Positions 22,924 to 33,807 of a stretch of 64,000 bases of DNA are shown one piece after another (the stretch's first letter is position 1; each line of letters begins with the position of its first letter). The notes below the pieces were generated by a model. That model saw nothing but the letters and a program-made list of their open reading frames with translations. It was not told the DNA's origin and searched no databases. Source of the DNA: Diphasiastrum complanatum (taxonomy: Eukaryota > Streptophyta > Lycopodiopsida > Lycopodiales > Lycopodiaceae); NCBI GenBank assembly GCA_029204225.1, contig CM055099.1, positions 69,485,349 to 69,549,348 of the forward strand, in the 5' to 3' direction. Made by a program: the position numbers and the translations under genes.

Positions 22924-23905
22924 TTTGTATCTAAGCAAGATCTTCATGAACTAAGCTACCATGATGGTACTTAATTTAGTTGCATCAAGAAACTAATTCC
23001 CAATCCATTGATCAATGATACATTATCTATAAGCTTTTAGGGCTCGAGTTAGGGTTATGGGAAAATGCTCGTAAATTTTTTTTTTTTACGGAATGTTCAC
23101 GATCAACCAAATGCATTATCTTGATGATCAAAATTGTGCACATTTTGATAGCATTATCATGTGCATTCATGAATAGTGTATTTGGAAGTGATATAGAGTT
23201 TATGTTCACTTAGTTGGCTAGGGTGTTATGGGTGTTTGAGTGGTCGAAGATGGTTTAAGAGGTCGAAACAATTGATACTCAAAGTGGTTGAAGGAACTAA
23301 CTACTCACTAATATGTTATGGATTATGGTAGATAGTGTTGAGTGCAATACTTGTTACATCCTGAGATTATTTTCCAAATTATTGATTGTCAAAAAATTAC
23401 CATGTGCGCATGCATGGGTCACAAATTACCGTGTAAGACTATATTCTACATGCATGTGGTTGGCCAATTAATCATTTGGGTGCTTGTGTAAGTAGCTGGC
23501 TGTTTTGTTTGCTTAGTTTAGTTGACTATATTGATTACATTGATAGACGATTGCATTGTATATCTTACTAGCAACTTTTGGTAGTCAACTGTACTGACTA
23601 TTTGGGGTAGGGATGATGATATTGCTTACTAAGTAGGATAGCTGAGTAATTGAAGGATTGACTACTCGAGTCAATGAAGGGATTGCTTACTCAATGGGAT
23701 GATTGAGTGATCAAAGAAAATGTCAATTGGACAAAAGCAAGCCTTAATAGTTACTAGATCATAGTGAGCCATAGCTTCTTGGAAACAGGGGCTTGAGAGC
23801 TTTAGGACAATATCTTCGCATGTCAGAAGTCGTAACTAGAGACAAATGACTTCTTGCATGTTGTTCTTGCGAACTGGCTATTTGCTAAAAAGAACAACAT
23901 GTTAG
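22924..23905. other. Unassigned intron sequence
   Basis: AT-rich; repeated 'actactca'/'gattgagtgg' words around 23210-23720, no coding domain. Confidence 0.4.
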
Positions 23906-24053
23906 TGTTAGAAATAAAAATGATAATGTTAGTTTCCCATAGGTTACTTTGACCCAAAAGGTTGAGACTTGACCCTCTCCCTCTTCTTCTTCTTCTTCTT
24001 CTTGTATATGGAGATTGAATGTTAGAAGGATCTTGGCACTTTGATTTCCTACA
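23906..24053 (+). repeat. 5' LTR, shortened
   Basis: Matches both ends of the 436-bp solo LTR but lacks about 290 internal bases: it jumps from ggttgagactt to gaccctctccctcttcttc. Confidence 0.8.
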
Positions 24054-24066
24054 TGGTATCAGAGCC
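24054..24066 (+). other. tRNA-iMet primer-binding site
   Basis: TGGTATCAGAGCC directly follows the CCTACA LTR end. Confidence 0.88.
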
Positions 24067-24884
24067 ATGGATCTTCTATGCTTGATTTAGGGCGCCCTAC
24101 CAAAAGAGATCGTCTTCACTTAGGGATCACAAAAATTCAGCACCTTTGCTGATTTTTGGAGTGAAAATCCGTTCAATTTTGACTCTTTTCCGTTTTGCAG
24201 GAGGGCGCCACACATCAAAGAAGATAACAAGATTTTTGGGCGCCCAAAAATCAGGTTGTTGTTTGCTGATTTTTCAGGAAGGCGCCATTAATTATCTTCT
24301 TCGGGATTGCTTTTAGGTCGCCCACATCCGTGTAGGTTTATCCTACTTCCGTTGGTCTGCTGCTGTCCTATTTTTCAGATTTGCTCCTTTGCAGGAGGGC
24401 GCCCATCTACAAGCAATTTTTATCTTCTGATTTGGTTGGAAAATCAGCACCCTTGTTGATTTTACAAAGTGAAGATCCGCTTCTTTTTGCTTGTTTCCAG
24501 GTGTGGAAGAAGGTGCTAATTTTTTGTGATGATCTGATCACATTTCGAGGCTGAAAATTGGACACCATATTACCATTTGTAGGGTGTTTGCAACAGCCCT
24601 ATCTGTGTGTGTATTGTTCACACTTTTTGGCAAGAAAGAAGGGTTCCGGAAAAAGCTTTGTTGGAGGCTAACCTAATTCTTTGCTTGCTGGTTTTTTGAG
24701 TTTGTAATGCAATTTCAGGCTGAAATTTTCAGCACACAAGGCTTGTAGGAGGGCGAGTTCCTACATCCATCTAATGTGTGGTTTCGACACATTCCGGTGT
24801 TGATTTTTCAGATTTGATACTTGCTGGTTTTTGTGTCTTTTAGGGCACATTTAGGGTTTGAAAAAGTTGATCTTCTTGGCTGGT

Positions 24885-25290
24885 CTTATGGCAAGAGATT
24901 TGGGAGCAATTCGTACTTGTTCGGGCGAAGATATGTTGGATGGCACCAACTATTCTTCATGGAGTTGCAACCTGAGGTTTGGTATTGACGCGATGATCAA
25001 GATTTCATCGGGAAACAAGATCTATCTTATATCATTTGAGATTTTGCAAGAGCTCTAAAAGTGCTTGGGAAACATTTTTAAAGATGTACCGAATAAAGGA
25101 TTCATCATCATGCTTTCTCCTCTCTACTTCATCCTCTTTGAAGGCAGAAGAGCAAAGTCATGCAAAGTTTGATCATTGTCTTTCTACAAGTACAAGTTTG
25201 CATCGGAATGTTGGTATGGTAGAGCATTCTTCTTCTCTTGAGCCATTTGTTGCAAATGATGGATGCATTAGAGGAACTTTATGAGCAAGC
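24885..25290 (+). pseudogene. Copia gag fragment
   Basis: Reads DMLDGTNYSSWSCNLRF, the N-terminal Gag motif (NY..W), then KSAWETFLKMYRIKDSSSCFLL, corresponding to the ..W..L...Y...N...L...L segment of copia Gag. A frame change occurs near 25045. Confidence 0.6.
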
Positions 25291-25559
25291 TTCTCAAGTT
25301 AATGTTTTGGAAAAGGCTGAAAGCATTCTTTGAAGCCATTTTTTACTAATGGAGGAGGGGAAAAAATCATGTCAATTAGTACATTGGATCAAAGTGGCGT
25401 GTTGCTGAATTTTTTGGGTGTTCAAAGTGGCAAGCTGCTGGTTTTCTTCTTGAAGATGGTGGACAACAATTTCAGCCATGGTTTATTGATCATTTTCAGC
25501 CTATGTTACATCGTGAGCATCCTATTATGCATCGGGAACGGCCTGTGGAAGGTTTTTGG

Positions 25560-25833
25560 ACAGCAAGGTCCACATTTGGAACACTTTGGACAGCAAAGTG
25601 TTGGTGACTTTGTGGGTGTTGGACAGCTTGCTACAACCTTTTGTTGGCTGTCCGAGTCTTTGCGGGATAATAAAACATCTTTTTACCTTGGAGGAAACAC
25701 ACATGCCTCACCAAAATCAGTACCTTATGCTGATTTTCCTGTTTTGATGCTTACTTTTTATGATGACGATGTTGTCTTACCTAGTGTTGGTGAGCAGATC
25801 ATTGATAGTAAGATTCGGGAGGATGTGATGTAA
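25560..25833 (+). pseudogene. Copia integrase-to-RT linker fragment
   Basis: HLEHFGQQSVGDF and the Ser/Asp-rich HASPKSVPYADFPVL...FYDDDVVLPSV segment parallel the linker of the minus-strand copia element at 28020-28290 (HFGQQSVDSS, RASSKSVEFADFSDFALTS). This shows that the two elements are relatives and this one lost its enzymatic domains. Confidence 0.6.
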
Positions 25834-26225
25834 AAGAGTATCATACTCTTCTTTATGTTTCTTGTGGTAAGAAGACTTATGGAATCATGTGGGAACTATT
25901 CCATATTTCGGCTTGTGGCTGGTTTTTTGGTTACCTACTTTGGATGGAGCATGCTTGTCTTCACTCTTCGACTTGATGTTACCGCACTTCGTATTCTACA
26001 TCTCTTCTACATCGGGCTTGATTGGGGCTGAGATTTCGGCTACTTCAACTACTTCAAGTTGAAGTTTTTTTTTTTTTTTTGGCGGCATTAAGCTTGGACA
26101 ACAAGCTACATCTTTTCTTTTTCGGCTACATGGAGTTTTGGGCAGCATGCAACACTTTGCATTTTTGTTGCAATTTTTCATACTTCATGTCATGTTATGT
26201 TTTTTACATTATCATTCAAGGAGGG

Positions 26226-26374
26226 TGTTAGAAATAATAAATGATAATGTTAGTTTCCATAGGTTACTTTGACCCAAAAGGTTGAGACTTGTGTAACCAT
26301 GGGGTAGGTTTATTATTTAGACCATGTTAAGATAGTTTTAGTTAAGTTGGACCCAATTTTGGTCTAGTAGAAAC
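26226..26374 (+). repeat. 3' LTR, truncated by the next copia insertion
   Basis: Identical in plan to the first 145 bases of the solo LTR (TGTTAGAAATAATAAATGATAATG...TTTTGGTCTAGTAG) and then interrupted. Confidence 0.8.
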
Positions 26375-26700
26375 TGTAGGAATCCGGATTCAAGACTATT
26401 CATTAACACAAAGTATTCTCAAAGAGAAGAGAGAGATGGTTAGATGACCCTCTTGTAGAAACTTGTGGACAGCCAATATGAACAGTAGATTGCTTAACAA
26501 AAGTGTGTCTCATACAAATGAATGGCGACATATAAGTAGTCCAAGATGGCTATCTACCTTCATGACTGTTGGCTGTCCAATAACTTGACTAATGGCTATC
26601 TAGTTACCATAAGTTACATAAAATAATTAAGTACCCCAAATAACAAGTTAGGTACTTAATTCACATGTATAGGCCCCTAGTGGACCCACGAGTCCCTACA
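26375..26700 (-). repeat. Candidate 3' LTR of copia 3
   Basis: Reads TGTAGGAATC...AGTCCCTACA, so the termini are TGTAGG/CCTACA inverted. It lies exactly between the RNase H end and the interrupted LTR. No partner LTR exists in the window, so it remains a candidate. Confidence 0.5.
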
Positions 26701-26720
26701 AGTTAGTTTCATACTAACTT

Positions 26721-27293
26721 TCATGCAATGGCAATAGCACTTTGACTATCCGTAAATAGGAGAGTAGCTAAGGGCTGGCCATGCTTCATATCGACAAGTA
26801 ATTGTCTCAGCCATATACACTCCGTAGTGGCTGAAAACGTTGCTCTATATTCTGCTTCACTTGAGGATGTAGCAACGGTGGGTTGCTTCTTGCTTAACCA
26901 AGAAACTGCAGAATTTCCGATGAAAAAGCAATGACCACTAGTAGAGCGTCTAGTGTCTTGATCTCCACCCCAATCCGAGTCACAAAAACCAGCCAAACAT
27001 GCATCATCACTAGAAGGATAAAACATACCAAGTGTTTTACTTCCTTGAAGATATCGAAGGATCCTCTTCGATGCTTTCCAATGTGATGTCAACGGAGCAT
27101 GCATGAATTGACTCATGAGGGAAACACTATAAGATATGTCCGGTCTTGAGTTGCATAAGTAAATGAGACTTCTAACCTCTTGACAATATAGTGTAGTATC
27201 AAATGGTTCACCACCACTTTGATTACTTAACTTCAGGCCCGTCTCAATTGATGTAGCAACCGGCTTGCAACCTTCCATTTTGAAACGCTTCAA
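26721..27293 (-). pseudogene. Copia 3 RNase H domain
   Basis: MKRFKMEGCKPVATSIETGLKL opens the frame (RT/RNase H boundary), then RPDISYSVSLMSQFM, LRYLQGSKTLGMFY, GFCDSDWGGDQDTRRSTSGHCFF, SWLSKKQPTVATSSSEAEYRA and FTDSQSAIAIA. The RNase H catalytic D, E (SSEAEY) and D (TDSQSA) are all present, so this domain is the best preserved pol part in the window. It would degrade RNA in RNA-DNA hybrids. Confidence 0.9.
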
Positions 27294-27311
27294 AATCTGC
27301 TTAATGTACCA

Positions 27312-28018
27312 CTATTGGGTAATGAAGATTCCAGCCTTCCCTTGCAAAAACTCAAGACCAAGGTAGAAATGCAATTGGCCTAAATCTGATGTATCATAAA
27401 CTGAAGCAAGATCAGATTTTAAGGCTGCAATGTATTGTTGATTACTACCCGTAATGATAATATCATCAACATATAGCAAAATGATGATGATAAACTCAGA
27501 TGTATGCATGACATAAAGTGTAGATTCACTAGGACTGTTAGAAAACCCACGATCACAAAAGTATGTGTGTATCTTTTGATACCACATCCTTGGGGCTTGT
27601 TTTAGTCCATAGAGAGCCTTCTTGAGAAGACACACTTTGTCTTCTTGACCTGCAACCAAAAAACCAGCAGGTTGCTGAAGGTAAACTTCCTCATTAAGAT
27701 CACCATTGAGGAAGGCTGTCTTTATGTCAAGTTGTGCATACGCCAACCATGATGGGCAGCCAAAGCAGTGATTATCCTTACGGTAGTTATTCGTGCGATA
27801 GGTGCAAAAGTTTCCTCATAATCAATGCCCTCCTTTTACGCATAACCTTTGGCAACAAGTCTTGCCTTGTACCTTTCAACAGTACCATCGGACTTGTACT
27901 TGATCTTATAAATCCATTTACATCCAATTGCTTTCTTTCCACGTGGAAGATCAACAAGAACCCATGTTTGGTTCTTTATGAGTGAGTCATACTCCTCTTT
28001 CATCGCGTCCTCCCACAT
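27312..28018 (-). pseudogene. Copia 3 reverse transcriptase
   Basis: From 28018: MWEDAMKEEYDSLIKNQTWVLVDLPRGKKAIGCKWIYKIKYKSDGTVERYKARLVAKGYA, i.e. the N-terminal RT blocks (described here by their first and last motifs). The next frame reads AQLDIKTAFLNGDL, QQPAGF, LKKALYGLKQAPRMWY and LLYVDDIIITG with the catalytic YVDD. A frame change near 27745-27835 separates the two pieces, and the fusion to RNase H is broken by a stop at about 27310. Confidence 0.9.
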
Positions 28019-28138
28019 TTTACTCCTCTGGCCTGCTCATAAAAAACAGGTTCTATTGCACTATCCTCAATAGATGTAAGAGCAAAATCAGAAAAATCAG
28101 CAAATTCTACTGATTTAGATGAGGCACGAGTCTTCCCT

Positions 28139-28905
28139 TCATAGAAGCGGTTCACTTTGCTGTCCTGCAAATTTAGGGACTGGTTTAGGCTGTCCAACAA
28201 CCTTACTTTGATCAACGCGTTCAAAGTGATCTGAACTGTCAACACTTTGCTGTCCAAAGTGCTCTGAAATTGGCCGTTCCTCTTCATAAATCTGCTCCTC
28301 TTGATGAATTATGGGCTGTTCCCTTGAAGAACCAGTGGGCTGTCCATTAGAGGATGATGGCAGTCCCTCCTCTTCAACATTAGATGGTGATACCAAATCT
28401 GGAAACACTTCAACATAGTCATCTTGGGGGATGTCCCCTTTCATGACGTGAATGGGCGCAAGATCATAGGAGTTCTTCTCATCAAAATAAACATCACGAC
28501 TCACTATGATTTTGTTAGTATCCACATTAAACAATCTATAGCCTTTACTTTCACTACTATAGCCCATCAAAATGCATTTTACTCCTTCATCATCTAGTTT
28601 GGATCTTAGCTTATCGGGAATAAACGCATAAGCCGTGCAATCAAAAGTGCGAAAGTGAGAAACCGATGGCTTCTTACCATACCAAACTTCATAAGGAGTC
28701 AAAATCTTCAAGGCTTTAGTCGGACACCGATTACTAATGTATGCCGCCGTAATAACCGCCTCAGCCCAAAACTTGTGGGGAACGCCCTTTGCCTTAAGCA
28801 TGCAACGAGCCATCTCTATGATTGTGCGATTTTTTCTCTCGGCAACACCATTTTGTTGCGGTGTGTAAGGTGTAGTCATTTGATGTAGAATGCCTTTGCT
28901 TTGAG
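28139..28905 (-). pseudogene. Copia 3 integrase C-terminal half and linker
   Basis: Starts at KGILHQMTTPYTPQQNGVAERKNRTI (the last catalytic Glu block), then ARCMLKAKGVPHKFWAEA, NRCPTKAL...TPYEVWYGKKPSVSHFR and GYSSESKGYRLF, all standard copia integrase features. The linker is Glu/Ser/Pro-rich with EHFGQQSVDSS. The frame is open for more than 250 residues. The first two catalytic Asp residues are lost at the breakpoint near 28905. Confidence 0.88.
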
Positions 28906-29430
28906 TGGAGGTTCCAAGCTTTTCCCTGCAATTTCCTACACAAAAAACAAGGAGCCGAACAGTTCTCTCTCCACAAAAATCAGAAAAATTCTGCTTTTTA
29001 TGAACCAAAAGAGGAGAAATGTGGCTGCCTATTGGGTGCCCTCCAGCAAGCAATCAATTCCACGTTGGCGGTTGAGCCACTGAGGATCAATCATAGCATG
29101 ATGGAGGTCACGGCAAAAGGTATGCCATATATGGAGAGCCCTGAAGAAGATGGAAATGGAGGGGGAGTCCCAAATGAAGGAAAGACAGGAGCTTTTCTAG
29201 GACCATGAGGTTGTAAAGAATCAATATGTGACTGCATAGTAGGAAAGCCGGTCATAACTGTATCGAAGCCAAGGACGAGGCCAAAAAGGGTTTCATCCAT
29301 GCGTCGAAACTGATCGGATAAGTTTCCTTGAACAGTTTCACTCGGGGTAGGTGAATGTGCCATAATGATAGTGGAAGGAATAGATGAAAACTTGAGGGAG
29401 CGGACTCTTGTCGTCACCCCAAATTAGTCT
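28906..29430 (-). pseudogene. Gag-like fragment fused to copia 3
   Basis: A minus-strand frame (29417-29091) starts a second Met at MAHSPTPSETVQGN and reads NLSDQFRRMDETLFGLVLGFDT, followed by a Pro/Ser-rich tail and PQWLNRQRG. The charged helical start and later P.W..R resemble the N-terminus of gypsy Gag, so it may be a foreign fragment joined to copia 3. The family call is weak. Confidence 0.35.
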
Positions 29431-29549
29431 ATTAAAACCACTATTATCACAACTAAGAAAGGGCAGCACTCAGCAAATGGAAAAAGTGAAAATGAAGGCT
29501 GTAAAAATGCGTTGGACAGCCAGGAGGGAAATGTCAAATTGGAATATCT

Positions 29550-29637
29550 AACCATCGATTCGTTCGGACCCGGTTCGAATCGTTCGAACCGTCTGGCCCT
29601 AAAACGATTCCATCGGCCCTCGGGATTCTGTTCGCGC

Positions 29638-29640
<3 letters not shown>
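29550..29640 (+). repeat. GTTCGAA-rich palindromic patch
   Basis: Contains cggttcgaatcgttcgaaccg, a palindrome-rich series ending at the (GA)n tract. Similar GTTCGAAC words recur at 41753-41830. Confidence 0.5.

Positions 29641-29700
<60 letters not shown>
29640..29700 (+). repeat. (GA)n microsatellite at the 3' end of LINE A
   Basis: About 60 bases of GA repeats, then (AAAG)n up to 29724. On the LINE's strand this is AATAAAGC(TTTC)n(TC)n, i.e. the LINE tail runs into the microsatellite. Confidence 0.92.
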
Positions 29701-29706
<6 letters not shown>

Positions 29707-29914
29707 AGAAAGAAAGAAAGAAAGCTTTATTAATGTCTTTTCCATGCCAAAAGGCATATAAGACTAATGAAGTACATGTCATGTATGTGGTAACCATGGG
29801 AGCGTATAAAAAACGTCTCCAAACTGTAATAAAGAAAAACATCTAGTGCAACCTAAAATAAACACGTATGCGAGAATGTGCATAATAATAATCATATGTG
29901 TCTCGGGTAAGATG

Positions 29915-30613
29915 TCAAGGCTGTGCTGCATCTGCTGTGCTGCTGCTGTAAAAAGATGTAATGCGAGCCACAGTATGGGAAAGCACTGGAGTCTGCCGGC
30001 GGCGTCTGTGAGTATGAGCACGTGTATGTGTGATAGTAGTAGTAGTACACCCCTGCGTAGAATGTCTAGTAATCCTGGTGGTATCCTGATGGTGAGAGGT
30101 ACACAGTCTCTGATCTCTATGAGCATGAGAGCGTCCAACAGCCTCGTCGTCATCCTCATCATAATCCTCATCCTCAGGTACTAAATCATGCGATCTCCGT
30201 CTAGTAAAGAACGAAGTAATCAATGGCTGTGAGGTAAAATCCTGGGGTATCTCGTATAGATCTCTCCGTAGTCTGGACATCTCGTGTACCATGAGAGCGA
30301 CACACTGTGGGTCCTCATAAGCTATGAGAGATCGTAGAGTGGTAGGCATCTCTCGGAACAGGCAGTGATATCGTCCTCTAATCTCATAATATACAGGGCA
30401 CCGAAATATAAAGTGCTCCTCAGACTCCACCTCACCTAGGGAGCAGAACTGGCAAATCCGCTCCTCTCTGGGAATATCGTGGAACCTCCCAGTCTCAATA
30501 GCTAGCTGATGAAAGGACACCCTGAGCTGCCCCAATGTGAATCTGAGGCAATGTGACAATCCCGAGTCCAAGTAGCGTGGCATGACCGGGGTCCCTGATG
30601 CATCTAGCTCCAA
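29915..30613 (-). pseudogene. LINE A ORF2 C-terminus: CCHC finger and PIP-box
   Basis: CQFCSLGEVESEEHFIFRCPVYYEIRGRY is the CX2C...HX4C finger found at the end of many plant LINE ORF2 proteins (quoted as motif; key residues C53, C56, H67, C72 of this frame). At residues 129-136 QPLITSFF matches the PCNA-interacting consensus Qxx[ILM]xx[FY][FY], followed by Arg-rich TRRR and an acidic run. The frame ends SFYSSSTADAAQP. It is open for 232 codons. Confidence 0.8.
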
Positions 30614-30790
30614 GAAATGAGTCCGATAGAAAGCTGGCTTAACCCCTAACTGGTTACGCCAAGTCCGCTCTAGATATGTGCGATAAAGGAAGCGTCTGAT
30701 ATACTGATGTGTGCCGAAGGGGAGCTCTGTGATGGAGATGCCAAATGATACAAGTAGGAGGTGAGAGGCCTGAGATAACCATGATAGCCT

Positions 30791-32040
30791 CTAGCCCTGA
30801 TCATGAAGACGCTGTGAGGAGGATAGTGCAACCTGTATGTATCGCCTGTCTATCTCTGGTAGCGCCTGTATCCTCTGTATATAGGTGATAAGCTGAAGAA
30901 CTGCCTCGATCTGTATAGGTGGAACTACAAACTCGGCCAGGAGAATCTCATGGGGAACAGAAGGCTTCGCTCGAATCAACCGAGCTAGCATGGTGGTCTG
31001 TAATCGTGAGAGACTGGCCCAGTGTGAAGAAGGAAGACCTACATACCATGTCTCTGCCGCATATAAAGCCGTGGGGGTAACAGTGGTATCGAAGAGGTGA
31101 CACTTACTGCGAGCATCCTGGATGGACTTGCGGAAACAAAATCGCTCTAGCTGAACAAGGGAGGCATGTCCTTTTCCTAGTCGAGTGGTAGCGGCCTGTC
31201 TCATGCTAAAAGTAGGACTTGAGAAAAGGACCCCCAAGTATGTGTAGGAAGGGACCACCTCTAGAATCTGTCCGCCCAAAGTAAGCTCCTGTCGCTGCAT
31301 GAATGCCCTCGAAGTGTTGAAGACCATAACCTTGGTCTTCCCAATGTTCACCCCTAGGCCCCATCTGGTGCAAAACTCATGCAAGCAATCCAACTGTCGC
31401 TGTAGGCCCTCTGGTCGGTGAGACCAACACCACATCATCAGCATAAAGGAGGATAGCAATCAAGATGTCACCAAGCCTGCAGCCAGTACCGCCACCCTGT
31501 GTAATGACTCTCTCCAACTCATCAATGGGAACAACCCTGCTTGACCCCAATAGTGCTCAGATGTGCTCAGATATGCCACTGCTATGCCGGAAACAACCAA
31601 GGGCACGCTCATAAAGTGCCATCACAGCAAGAACAATGTCGGTGGAGAAGCCGAGGTCTCGGAGTCTCTGGATGAGCAATGAACGAGGAACAGAATCAAA
31701 GGCTTTCTTGAAGTCCACAAAACAACAGTAAACCCTCTCTCTCTTGTGCTTAGCCTCCTCAATCAAGGCTCGCAATGTGAAGATGTCCAGCCTGACCCAT
31801 GGCATGTAGTCTCCTAGTCTCCGCCTCTGAGCTCACAACAGACTGCAGTATAGTACCATATAATTTAGCCAGGACATGTCCGATCATGATTGTGCGGTAG
31901 TTACTCGGAATCATGGGGTCACCATTCTTATGGATGGGGTGGATAATGTTAGTGCACCAGGGAGACGGAAAGCCAGAGACAACTACAGAGTTAAGAAGGG
32001 TGGCTATAATGGGGGCGAGTAAGTCAGAGGTTATGCATAT
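30791..32040 (-). pseudogene. LINE A reverse transcriptase part
   Basis: From the 5' side: LLNSVVVSGFPSPWCTNIIHPIHK, YRTIMIGHVLAKLYG, then CCFVDFKKAFDSVPRSLL (first catalytic Asp) and, after a frame change, LTLGGQILEVVPSYTYLGVLF and RLGKGHASLVQLERFCF. The YADD motif survives only across a frameshift near 31440. Confidence 0.85.
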
Positions 32041-32270
32041 GTGAATCAATAGTAGTATTGCAAAGAGCCTGCATGAGAGTAGTAAAGCCACAAATGATGA
32101 TCAAAAACATCATGGAACCTGGCGGCTGTACATTCAGTAGGTATATACATGTAAGGAGCTGGAAACGCACTTTGAATTAGAGTCTGGAAGCAATGTGCTC
32201 CATCGCTGAGCCACAAACCATTGGATGGCCGATATAGAGGCAGTGAGAGAGAGGTGTAGGTGATGCAAAA

Positions 32271-32273
<3 letters not shown>
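32041..32273. other. Spacer between LINE A and LINE B
   Basis: About 230 bases of unassigned sequence, ending in a GT/GA-rich run that leads into the (GA)n tract of LINE B. Confidence 0.4.

Positions 32274-32325
<52 letters not shown>
32274..32325 (+). repeat. (GA)n microsatellite at the 3' end of LINE B
   Basis: Pure GA repeat directly joined to the (AAAG)n tail complement of LINE B. Confidence 0.92.
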
Positions 32326-32328
<3 letters not shown>

Positions 32329-32532
32329 AAGAAAGAAAGCTTTATTAATGTCTTTTCCATGCCAAAAGGCATATAAGACTAGTAAATGTACATGTCAAGT
32401 ATGTGGTAACCATAGGAGCGTATGAAACGTCTCCAAAACAGTAACAAAAGTAGCAAGTCTAGAGCTAAAGCTATAAACTGAAATAGATGTGATGCTATAA
32501 GAAACACGTGGGAGCATGTATATTGCTAATAG

Positions 32533-33807
32533 TCATGAGTGAGGTATGACGCTATCATCTAGTCCTGTCCTGCTGGTGCTGATGCTATAGAAGGATGTAA
32601 AACGGCCTGCGGCATGAAGGGCCACTGGTGGTCTCTGACGTCGTCTGAGAGGATGAAGAGGTCTCCTCGTGATAGGTCGAGTAGCTCGTGCTGCAACATG
32701 GGTATGTGTGGGACGCTGTCTCTGGTCTCTGTGGGCAAGTAGGTCATCATCATCATCGTCGTCACCGTCATCAAATCGTCCTCTCCTCCTGGAGAAGAAA
32801 GAAGTGATCCGAGGCTGAGAAACCTGACTCGGCTGGGCTGTCTGATACAAATCCTGTTGTAGTATAAACATCTCTCAAATTTGCTCCTCTCTCGGGGTAC
32901 CCTGGAATCTACCAGTCTCAATAGCCAACTGATGTGATGATACGCAGAGCTGTCCCAATGTAAATCTGAGGCAATGTGATAGTCTCGAGTCCAAATAATG
33001 CGGTAAGACCGGGAACCCTGCTATGTCAAGCTCAATAAAATGAATCCAGTAGTAGCCGGGTTTAACCCCAAGCTGTCGCCCCCAAGTACGGTTGAGATAT
33101 GCCCGATATAAGATGCGCCTGATATATTGATGAGTACCAGAGGGGAGCTCTGTAATGGAGATACCAAATGACTCAAGGAGGAACTGGGATGCCTGAGAGA
33201 AGCACGATAGTCGATAACCCTGGTCATGAAGAAAGTGTGAGGAAACAAGTGCTGTCTGTGTATATCTCATATCCTCATCGGACAGAGCCTGGATTCTCTG
33301 AATGTTTGTGATAAGCTGTAACGCGGCATATATCTGAATAGGTGGAACGACAAACTCTGCAAGAAGGATCTCATGTGGAATCGAGGGCTTCGCCCGAATC
33401 ATACGAGCTAACATGGTGGTCTGCAATCGTGAAATGCTGGCCCAATGTGATGAAGGGAGGCCGGTACACCATGTCTCTGCTGCATATAAGGCTGTGGGGG
33501 TGGCAATAGTATCAAAGAGTCTACACTTACTTCGAGCATCTCGAATGAGCTTCCTGAAATAGAACCGCTCAAGCTGAACAAGAGAGGAATGCCCCTTCCC
33601 AAGTCGGGTGGTGGCGCCCGCATGCTGAAGGTAGGACCAGAAAAGAGTATCCCCAAATAGGTATAAGAGGAAACTACCTCTAAGGCCTGTCCATCTAGGA
33701 TGAGCTCCTGGCGCTGCATGAAGGCTCGAGAAGTGTTGAAGACCATAACCTCGGTCTTCGCAGTGTTCACCCCCAACCCCCATCTGGTACAAAATCCCTG
33801 TAAACAA
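32533..33807 (-). pseudogene. LINE B ORF2 C-terminal half
   Basis: RT thumb onward: TRLGKGHSSLVQLERFYFRKL, then TALYAAETWCTGLPSSHWASISRLQ, AKPSIPHEILLAEFVV and GYYWIHFIELDIAGFPVLPHYLDS. The zinc-finger segment is largely missing; the frame jumps to QPRITSFFSRRR (a canonical PIP-box, 32817-32794) and an Asp-rich run. Broken into at least two frames near 32875. Confidence 0.82.

Larger units (their letters stand above)
23906..26374 (+). mobile_element. Internally deleted copia element (solo-LTR family), + strand
   Basis: Starts with an LTR remnant (23906-24053, TGTTAGAAAT...CCTACA) followed by a perfect iMet primer site, a gag piece (24885-25200) and a post-integrase linker piece (25560-25830). 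It ends at a purine-rich tract (AAGGAGGG) and a second TGTTAGAAATAATAAATG LTR from 26226, cut at about 26374 by the next copia element. Protease, integrase core, RT and RNase H are absent. The intact LTR of this family is the solo LTR at 49279-49714. Confidence 0.8.
26375..28905 (-). mobile_element. Ty1/copia retrotransposon 3, minus strand, 5' part replaced
   Basis: Minus-strand order: integrase C-terminal half (28905-28139), linker, RT (28018-27312), RNase H (27293-26721), then a candidate 3' LTR (26375-26700). It interrupts the 3' LTR of the preceding element, so it is the younger insertion. Gag, protease and the first half of integrase are missing at a breakpoint near 28905. No 5' LTR was found to the right. 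Confidence 0.85.
29701..32040 (-). mobile_element. LINE copy A (5'-truncated)
   Basis: Minus-strand non-LTR retrotransposon: RT palm and thumb (32040-30790), C-terminal zinc finger region (30613-29915), short 3' UTR with a hairpin (29744-29757), AATAAA (29726-29731) and a (TTTC)n tail. It lacks ORF1, endonuclease and the RT N-terminus, the usual outcome of incomplete target-primed reverse transcription. Frameshifts (one at the YADD box near 31440) make it inactive. Confidence 0.9.
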
